In this document: piece after piece, positions 58,532 to 64,000 of the stretch
How positions within the stretch are numbered: the stretch's first letter is position 1
How the letters are laid out: each line of letters begins with the position of its first letter
Origin: a virus
Direction: 5' to 3' (one strand)
Virus record (IMG/VR): IMGVR_UViG_3300036823_000301
Span: 1 to 64,000 of that record
Length of the DNA: 64,000 bases
Notes under the pieces: model-generated
The model's input: only the letters and a program-made list of their open reading frames with translations
Told to the model about the DNA's origin: nothing
The model's database searches: none
Position numbers and translations under genes: made by a program

Positions 58532-59905
58532 TTAAGAAGATGTCCATATCAATGTGAGTGTTGTGCCGGTGACATTGGTAGCCTGAAGGTTGTTCGGTGC
58601 TTGGGGGTTGTTTGCGGTGTCCCAGCTAGAATATCCGGCCGGCGGCTCATAGGTCCAGCTTATAGCCGAAAAATAGCCATTTACGAAATCCCCAATTGCG
58701 CTAAGCGAACAGCCAGGGGCGACAGCTGCGGACAGCACTGAAGCTGGAATCGCGTCACCGCCGGTAAAGGTCACCGGATTCACAACAGTCGGGCTGCCTC
58801 CATACCATGGACCGTTGCCTACACGCCCATACAACGCTTTGGGTGTGCTGGTAAGATCGAGCGCGAAAGCAATCAGTGTGTTCGTGCCAACTGTTGGCCA
58901 TGTTGGCGACACAGCCACCGAATTGACCGCAACTACCCCCTGCCCAATGACCCAACCCATGCTGTTGGTATCAACACCAACAAATTTCTGGCTGGCGATG
59001 CTCGCATTGATGTTGCCTATACCAACTGAGATCAGCGTCGGGTCGGCGCATGAGACCAGAATCTCCCAGTAATAGCGCCCGGTCGTAGCCGTCGTCTGGG
59101 CGTAAACGGAGCTGTCATCAGCCGTCGTCTGTTCAGACGCTGTCGAGGCGTTGTTCGACAGCGTCATATTCGCAAACTTGTGGACGGAACTCCAGACCTG
59201 GGCATTCGCGCTTGTGGTGTCGGATTTAACAACAGCACTACCTTGTAGTGTGGCTGTCGCCTTGGAAGCACCCCCCGACACCACACCAATGGTTGAGATG
59301 CCATTGATCGGCACAGCCCCAAAGGTGATGCGCTGGCCGCCAATAGTAACACCAGCCGCGCCCGCGATCGACACAAACGATAGCGCGGAATGATTGACTA
59401 CCCCTGTTGCTGCCACTAAGGCAGCCCCAGCCACAGCACTCTTTGCCGCAATCTCGCTGATGGCGAGAGCACTAACCGCCCCGATACCTTTTACTGCAAC
59501 ACCCCAAACCGACTGAGTGGCGCTCGCTACAATTGATCCGGCACCGGCAAGATGCGCCGTGATGTGGATCGTTGCCATTGGCACAGGGGAGACAGCCCCA
59601 CGCCCTATCAGGGCCGCCTTGGCCTGCGCGGGGAGATTGACATTAGCTAAAAGCGCGCCGGAACCTGACGCTGTTGCCCCTGTTATCTGCGTCGTGCTCT
59701 GCGGCGTCAATGTTTCAATCGTAACCGTCGGTGAGATAACTGCCCCAGCCGGATTCGATGCTACAACTTGAAAATCGTAACTGGTATCTGGATTAAGGCC
59801 GGTGACAAGTTCCGACGTAGCTTCTGTGAGTGGCCCATAATTCTGCCACACTGTCTTACCAGACACCCGGAACTGTAGCTGATAGATGGTATCGAAACTG
59901 GCCAT
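58532..59905 (-). CDS. fn3/repeat/SPRY tail protein, 457 aa
   Basis: The N-terminal fn3 part is VTGLNPDTSYDFQVVASNPA. G-S-G repeats run from about 75 to 230. A SPRY-like domain (TNSMGWVIGQGVVAVN, ALYGRVGNGPWYGGSP) closely resembles the one in the GH16 protein. It ends abruptly in ATNVTGTTLTLIWTSS, the first strands of another fn3 domain. It probably links the baseplate to the GH16 enzyme. Confidence 0.65.
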   Translation of the reverse strand: MASFDTIYQLQFRVSGKTVWQNYGPLTEATSELVTGLNPDTSYDFQVVASNPAGAVISPTVTIETLTPQSTTQITGATASGSGALLANVNLPAQAKAALIGRGAVSPVPMATIHITAHLAGAGSIVASATQSVWGVAVKGIGAVSALAISEIAAKSAVAGAALVAATGVVNHSALSFVSIAGAAGVTIGGQRITFGAVPINGISTIGVVSGGASKATATLQGSAVVKSDTTSANAQVWSSVHKFANMTLSNNASTASEQTTADDSSVYAQTTATTGRYYWEILVSCADPTLISVGIGNINASIASQKFVGVDTNSMGWVIGQGVVAVNSVAVSPTWPTVGTNTLIAFALDLTSTPKALYGRVGNGPWYGGSPTVVNPVTFTGGDAIPASVLSAAVAPGCSLSAIGDFVNGYFSAISWTYEPPAGYSSWDTANNPQAPNNLQATNVTGTTLTLIWTSS

Positions 59906-59908
59906 TGG

Positions 59909-60433
59909 CTAACCTAGCAGATTTGGCTGGTCCATAACGCCAAACTGTGGATCGTCCAGGACGAAGACTGGTATTGGATTCCAGCTGACTTTGATCGCGT
60001 AAGGTGTCTCTGCAATCGCCGCTACAAAGGGTCTGGATGGTGTAGTGACAGATGGTGGAGCGACACTGGTCGCAGGCAGGAACGTCGTCACCGCGACCGG
60101 TCCAAAGGTCGTATTGACCTGCATACTGGCCTGGAACGTCCTGGTGTCGGTATTAACCTGACTATTGTAGCCCACAATGCTGGATACATTAGGTGAATTG
60201 AGGATACGTGCGCGGATGACCGGATCTCGGGTGCTTGCGGTGCGGTTACCGAGCACTTGGGTGTTCCACGGCGTACCATCCGCCGTATTTTGATACCATT
60301 CGCCGAGAAACAGGCCGAGCCGGGTGCTGATGATCTGGCCGACGGCGTCTGCATTATTGACCAGGAACGCCCGCTGTGATCGACCAAACACCATATCCCC
60401 TGTCGCGTCTTGCGCCCTTACCCTCACGATCAT
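59909..60433 (-). CDS. gp25/gpW-like baseplate wedge protein, 174 aa
   Basis: The sequence GQIISTRLGLFLGEWYQN, then ADGTPWNTQVLGN matches the phage gp25/gpW-like (IraD-fold) baseplate family. The C-terminal 45 residues add an fn3-like beginning (VAAIAETPYAIKVSWNP). It overlaps the gpV-like gene by four bases. Confidence 0.72.
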   Translation of the reverse strand: MIVRVRAQDATGDMVFGRSQRAFLVNNADAVGQIISTRLGLFLGEWYQNTADGTPWNTQVLGNRTASTRDPVIRARILNSPNVSSIVGYNSQVNTDTRTFQASMQVNTTFGPVAVTTFLPATSVAPPSVTTPSRPFVAAIAETPYAIKVSWNPIPVFVLDDPQFGVMDQPNLLG

Positions 60434-61218
60434 GATCCTGCGGTTGGAGGATTAGTTGGCACTTCACCGTCGCCGTGACCGTCGTTGCCCTGCGTATGTG
60501 TGTGAGATTGCACACCGACCTGATCACCACCACCAAAACCGGCGGTGACAACACCGGTAACGTGAAGATCTCCATTAATTTGCGTAAGCGGACAGGTAAT
60601 CGTAAGTTTTGTGTTAGCATTGACATTGATATTATCAATGTCCATACCATTAATGTTGACAACTTTGTTGTTACTATCAAGTTCAACAAGAATACCGTTA
60701 GAAATTAAACGAATTTTCTTGTTCATGTGGTCGAGCTCGGCGAAGATTGTGCCATCCTCTGAGCGCCACTGCGCGGTCGTGGCGCTCAATCCACTGAATT
60801 TGGTTTTTTGTGAATAAGGTCCCGGCACAACGAAAGCATCAGTGATATCGTGCATACGACTATCGAAGGGTGGTTGGATTCCCCCCTGCTGCCACCAGCC
60901 ATCAATATTCCGAGCCGCGTGGACGATGAGAACTTCATCGCCCACAGCCACCGGGAATGTCAAAACGTAACCACCACCACGCGGGAACACGACAGGAACA
61001 TCGGGAATGACTGGCAGATTCACCAAAGTCGTCACACCATCCGGCGTTCGTACCTTCCCCTGAACGACTGGCTGCACATCGACTGTGATTTTGCCTGCAA
61101 GATCCGAAACTTTTGTCAAAACTCCAGGCTGCGCCGTCCAGACCTCCGTCTGATGACTGACTACAGCCTGCCGCAAAACTTCACTTTGATCGGGAATTCG
61201 TTCGAAGAAATCAGGCAT
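60430..61218 (-). CDS. gpV/gp138-like baseplate spike, 262 aa
   Basis: An N-terminal OB-like domain (FPVAVGDEVLIVHAARNIDG) is followed by a triple-strand beta-helix (NINGMDIDNINVNANTKLTI) and a His-rich tip (HTHTQGNDGHGDGEVP) of the metal-binding apex type. It is the membrane-piercing spike of the contractile tail. Confidence 0.85.
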   Translation of the reverse strand: MPDFFERIPDQSEVLRQAVVSHQTEVWTAQPGVLTKVSDLAGKITVDVQPVVQGKVRTPDGVTTLVNLPVIPDVPVVFPRGGGYVLTFPVAVGDEVLIVHAARNIDGWWQQGGIQPPFDSRMHDITDAFVVPGPYSQKTKFSGLSATTAQWRSEDGTIFAELDHMNKKIRLISNGILVELDSNNKVVNINGMDIDNINVNANTKLTITCPLTQINGDLHVTGVVTAGFGGGDQVGVQSHTHTQGNDGHGDGEVPTNPPTAGS

Positions 61219-61226
61219 ATAAGCCC

Positions 61227-62279
61227 TTAAGGTGGAATGCCAGAAGCAACATCTTTGACACTATTCGGCAGTTGCGCGCTCTTGTCGATCGAGAGGCAGA
61301 TCATATCCGAATACCAATTTGTCCCTCGATTGTCACCTATATGATCAACCCAAAGAACTTTGTAGTAACCCTTGCGGCCGGACGCCCACATGTCGTTCGT
61401 CGGTGGTAGTATGTTAAGATTCGTGACTTCCAGACCGATGGGTGGCTGCTGAATATACGACGTATCCAATTGAATTTGCGCGCCGGGACCAATCGCTGGA
61501 TTTAGTAAACAGCGGACATTGATTCCGTCCGCTGTCAATCTCGGTAGTCCGATCAGACCAGTGCTCGGAGTCAACACGACCGCATCACCCGGCTTATAAG
61601 CCGTACGCGGTAGAAAATTCAGCGTGTTGTTGTCTAATGACCACGTATTGTTATGAGAGTCAGCTAAATCGTTAAGGATCGCCTTAGCTGGCCCATAAAG
61701 TGCGCGTCCCCGAGCCGCAGAATCAGGGGGTTTCACGGGGCAAGCCTTCGTGTCGTCGGTCCACGTCACCTTGGTGCCGTTGACAGTACCAAACTTTGAC
61801 ATTTGCTGTGCGACAATGTCTTGAATGTCGGCTTGACTATGACCCGCAGCAAGCGAGACATTGACGAGTCCCCAATTCCGCGCTGTATCAGAGTCCGCTG
61901 CGAGAATTTCGACAAAGGTATCGACCACATTTTGCTCGCGCCCAGACCGCACCTGACGGATGGAGCCGGTAAAAATAGTTCCGTAGTTTCCGGTATAGCC
62001 AGCCTTGATGATAACTTGCCCCTGCCATTGACCAAAGCCAGTCGATCCTGTTGACCCCTGCGCACCTGCAATGTTAGCAATGAACTGCGCTGTTTGCGTC
62101 GAGACATTCCAGATTTTAATACGTGCTGTGTGTGGTGTGCTAATGACAATATGACGCACATCGAACTCAATATGAAGTGCATTGAGTGTGGGCGCGACCA
62201 ATTCGATACCTTCCCCGCCAGCGGCAGGTGCCACGATGACAGATAGATATCGCCCAAAGAGCTGAGTGCTGCTGCTCAT
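61227..62279 (-). CDS. tail hub protein (gpD/gp27-like), 350 aa
   Basis: The N-terminal hub fold is VIVAPAAGGEGIELVAP and RIKIWNVSTQTAQFI. A central region (GRALYGPAKAILNDLADSHN) and a C-terminal part (MWASGRKGYYKVLWVDHIGD) follow. This matches myoviral baseplate hub proteins placed directly before gpV. Confidence 0.75.
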   Translation of the reverse strand: MSSSTQLFGRYLSVIVAPAAGGEGIELVAPTLNALHIEFDVRHIVISTPHTARIKIWNVSTQTAQFIANIAGAQGSTGSTGFGQWQGQVIIKAGYTGNYGTIFTGSIRQVRSGREQNVVDTFVEILAADSDTARNWGLVNVSLAAGHSQADIQDIVAQQMSKFGTVNGTKVTWTDDTKACPVKPPDSAARGRALYGPAKAILNDLADSHNNTWSLDNNTLNFLPRTAYKPGDAVVLTPSTGLIGLPRLTADGINVRCLLNPAIGPGAQIQLDTSYIQQPPIGLEVTNLNILPPTNDMWASGRKGYYKVLWVDHIGDNRGTNWYSDMICLSIDKSAQLPNSVKDVASGIPP

Positions 62280-62581
62280 GCGAAAAAATAAAGTTGTGTA
62301 TTAACACCGAGATCCGTGTAACCAACAGTCAAAATGTCACCCGATAATTGTACACCTAGACCGCCTCCGATTCCGATATAGTCGTATTGAGTAAGTAGAT
62401 TGATTCCACTTTTAAGTGGTATACCACAAATCAGTGGACTTCCATTGACATCCCCGATATCAAGAATCCACCCAGCATTCACATCATCACAATAGATCAA
62501 ACGCATCGTGTAGATGACACCGAGCAGCGTGACGCTGAAATTCTGCTGTGCGTTGATGAGGGGTATTTGATAAAAGTTCAA
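62276..62581 (-). CDS. baseplate plug-like protein (DUF6983-like), 101 aa
   Basis: The pattern NFYQIPLINAQQNFSVTLLG, then GWILDIGDVNGSPLICGIPL is that of short conserved myoviral proteins between the Dit-like protein and hub. It overlaps both neighbours by four bases. Confidence 0.7.
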   Translation of the reverse strand: MNFYQIPLINAQQNFSVTLLGVIYTMRLIYCDDVNAGWILDIGDVNGSPLICGIPLKSGINLLTQYDYIGIGGGLGVQLSGDILTVGYTDLGVNTQLYFFA

Positions 62582-63165
62582 TGGGTCCCCCCGAAAATGT
62601 TCGCCAATATGCTACCGTTCGATGAGCTCGGTGGAACAGTGGCTGGTGTTTGTGGACCAGTATTCACTGTCCCCCCTGTCTGTTGCGGCTCAGCCTGATC
62701 CGATAACGGAGGTGCCTGGACCGCTTGGGTCGATACGATAATGATTTGTTGACATACCGCTTGGCACATCAGAGCTTTTTCAGTATCTTTATCGGTTGTT
62801 ACCATGAGCGACGTCAACATCATGCTGGAATAGGCTTGTTTACCTGTGTAAAGTGTGAATGGTGTCCCTGATGTTTGTAGGACAAGCAAATAGTTGTAAA
62901 CTTCTTCAACGAAACCGTCGCCATTCCCGGCGTCCGTCCAAGCCCAACGAAGCGTCACTTCCGTTGGCATCTTAAAGTAATGGTCAGAGATATTGGCACC
63001 GACCTCAACCGGGTGCTGCGTTATCACCAAGCGATCGAGGTGACGCTCTTCTATAGCGCAGTTCGGCACCAGCGAACCGATCGATCGCGGTGTGCTGATC
63101 AGAAGCGTTTCAAGAAAACTGGCTGCACCAGCCGCCGCAGCGAAGGCAGTTATTGCCCCAGACAT
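62578..63165 (-). CDS. Dit-like baseplate protein, 195 aa
   Basis: The sequence IEERHLDRLVITQHPVEVGA, ISDHYFKMPTEVTLRWAW, then LMVTTDKDTEKALMCQAVCQ matches the Dit-like phage tail N-terminal domain. A Pro/Gln-rich tail follows. It connects the tube to the hub. Confidence 0.75.
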   Translation of the reverse strand: MSGAITAFAAAAGAASFLETLLISTPRSIGSLVPNCAIEERHLDRLVITQHPVEVGANISDHYFKMPTEVTLRWAWTDAGNGDGFVEEVYNYLLVLQTSGTPFTLYTGKQAYSSMMLTSLMVTTDKDTEKALMCQAVCQQIIIVSTQAVQAPPLSDQAEPQQTGGTVNTGPQTPATVPPSSSNGSILANIFGGTH

Positions 63166-64000
63166 TATCGATTCGGTGACTGAGAGTTACGGATCATATC
63201 CATAGTAGACTGTTCAGCGGTCGCTTGAATACGATCTGCGACGGACTGTGGGTCCTGGACCCCATGCACGTTGAGCGTCGTATCTACCTTATAGCTATGG
63301 TGTTGGACAGGGGGAGCAGTGGTGGAAGTCTGGCCGCCCTGTGCGACAGGGCCAAGTGCCGGACCATCCTTTAAGAACGCCTGCCCATAAGCTGTATGAC
63401 CAGCTTCATATTGCTGCAAATTACCAGCATGCCCGGCTTCATAATCTTCGAAAAAGTCATGAGCAAGGCTCGAAAAATTCCGCATCGGTTGACGCATTTT
63501 TTCCAATAGTTGTGGGAACTTATTCTTCAACTCCCATTCATGGTATTGGATATCGACCTCTTCTGGTGACAGATCCGGATGCGCACGTGCGAAGGCATCA
63601 CGCGCTGTTCGCCGAGGGCCGGTGAACTGCCACATACCGAAAGCTGATGTCGTTGTTTGTGGCACAAGGCCAGTCGGAATACTGCGAATGCCAGATTCGG
63701 CCGCTGCATTACCGGCATCAGCCGCCGCAGCTTGCGACGTAATGCCGAGATCTTTCTGCAAGCGCGCCATGAGCATGCGCGCGCGGCTTCGAATCTCAGC
63801 GCTGGTTGTGGCAGGGGGGGTTGGTCCCAAAGCATCCCCTGGGAGGCCGCCTCCACCGCCCCCACCCCATTCAGCAGCGTTGGCTGGCGACACTAGCACA
63901 GCGTTGTTGACAATAACTCTGTCGAATAAGCCGAATAGTTTGGAGGCAAAGTCAGCACTTTTATCAACACCTTCCTTCAGCCACGTGCCTGCGGTCGAAC
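63165..64000 (-). CDS. tape measure protein, C-terminal part with lysozyme-like domain (partial)
   Basis: The frame is open to the right edge, so only about 278 C-terminal residues are visible. They include a phage-tail-lysozyme-like segment: GNAAAESGIRSIPTG with a likely catalytic Glu, and SAFGMWQFTGPRRTARD. A Gly-rich linker precedes it. Its position before the Dit-like gene fits the tape measure protein. The domain would help the tail cross peptidoglycan. Confidence 0.7.
   Translation of the reverse strand, partial: STAGTWLKEGVDKSADFASKLFGLFDRVIVNNAVLVSPANAAEWGGGGGGGLPGDALGPTPPATTSAEIRSRARMLMARLQKDLGITSQAAAADAGNAAAESGIRSIPTGLVPQTTTSAFGMWQFTGPRRTARDAFARAHPDLSPEEVDIQYHEWELKNKFPQLLEKMRQPMRNFSSLAHDFFEDYEAGHAGNLQQYEAGHTAYGQAFLKDGPALGPVAQGGQTSTTAPPVQHHSYKVDTTLNVHGVQDPQSVADRIQATAEQSTMDMIRNSQSPNR

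Overview
The window is a contiguous piece of a large tailed phage (or prophage) genome with a contractile, myovirus-type tail. The main evidence is a baseplate and hub series at the right end: tape measure C-terminus, Dit-like protein, baseplate plug, hub, gpV spike, gp25/gpW, baseplate J and a DUF2612-type protein. The host cannot be fixed from sequence. The Trp-rich carbohydrate-associated modules, DUF2612, an SSB-type acidic tail and the small conserved phage proteins look like those of Proteobacteria, probably Alphaproteobacteria; this is inference. No terminase, portal or capsid gene is present, so the head genes lie outside.

Layout. Positions 1-28.9 kb are almost entirely plus-strand early and metabolic genes: methylase pieces, two small HTH regulators, an SNF2-type helicase with zinc modules, an SSB, an AEP-type primase, a UvrD-like helicase, class Ia ribonucleotide reductase (nrdA, nrdB), thyX, a Ro60/Rsr locus with its own noncoding RNAs, a Dda/RecD-like helicase, a family A DNA polymerase, two DNA methyltransferases, a PD-(D/E)XK nuclease and an HNH nuclease. 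A surface-type protein and a stand-alone CheY-like receiver follow. Minus-strand genes begin at about 29.1 kb and run to the right edge: lysis genes (M15 endolysin, holin-like protein, papain-fold peptidase), tail fibres, two clan GH-A glycosidases, the baseplate genes, very long glycine- and repeat-rich fibres, a group I intron, a GT9 glycosyltransferase, an S53 peptidase and a GH16 glycosidase.

The most interesting locus is 15.5-17.6 kb. A TROVE/vWA protein (Ro60 orthologue, Rsr) is preceded by a 300-nt noncoding block with its own promoter and terminator. The block holds three tandem elements of the same predicted architecture: a closing stem, a hairpin, and a loop-to-downstream pseudoknot. 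In the first element the inner hairpin is replaced by a circularly permuted tRNA mimic (T-arm, acceptor stem closed by a 6-nt loop, D-arm). This is the hallmark of YrlA-type Y RNAs. I read it as a phage-encoded Ro60/Y RNA ribonucleoprotein.

A second hidden feature is a 268-271 nt td-like (IA2) group I intron at 52778-53045, minus strand. It splits a small tail protein gene into a 13-codon first exon and a 120-codon second exon.

A third is a genome-wide excess of the word CCCCCTG/CAGGGGG, seen on both strands and in several reading frames, which points to a DNA-level role. The dNTP genes (nrdAB, thyX) supply the phage primase, polymerase, SSB and helicases. The tail carries an unusual set of virion-type hydrolases, probably against an exopolysaccharide- or protein-coated host surface.
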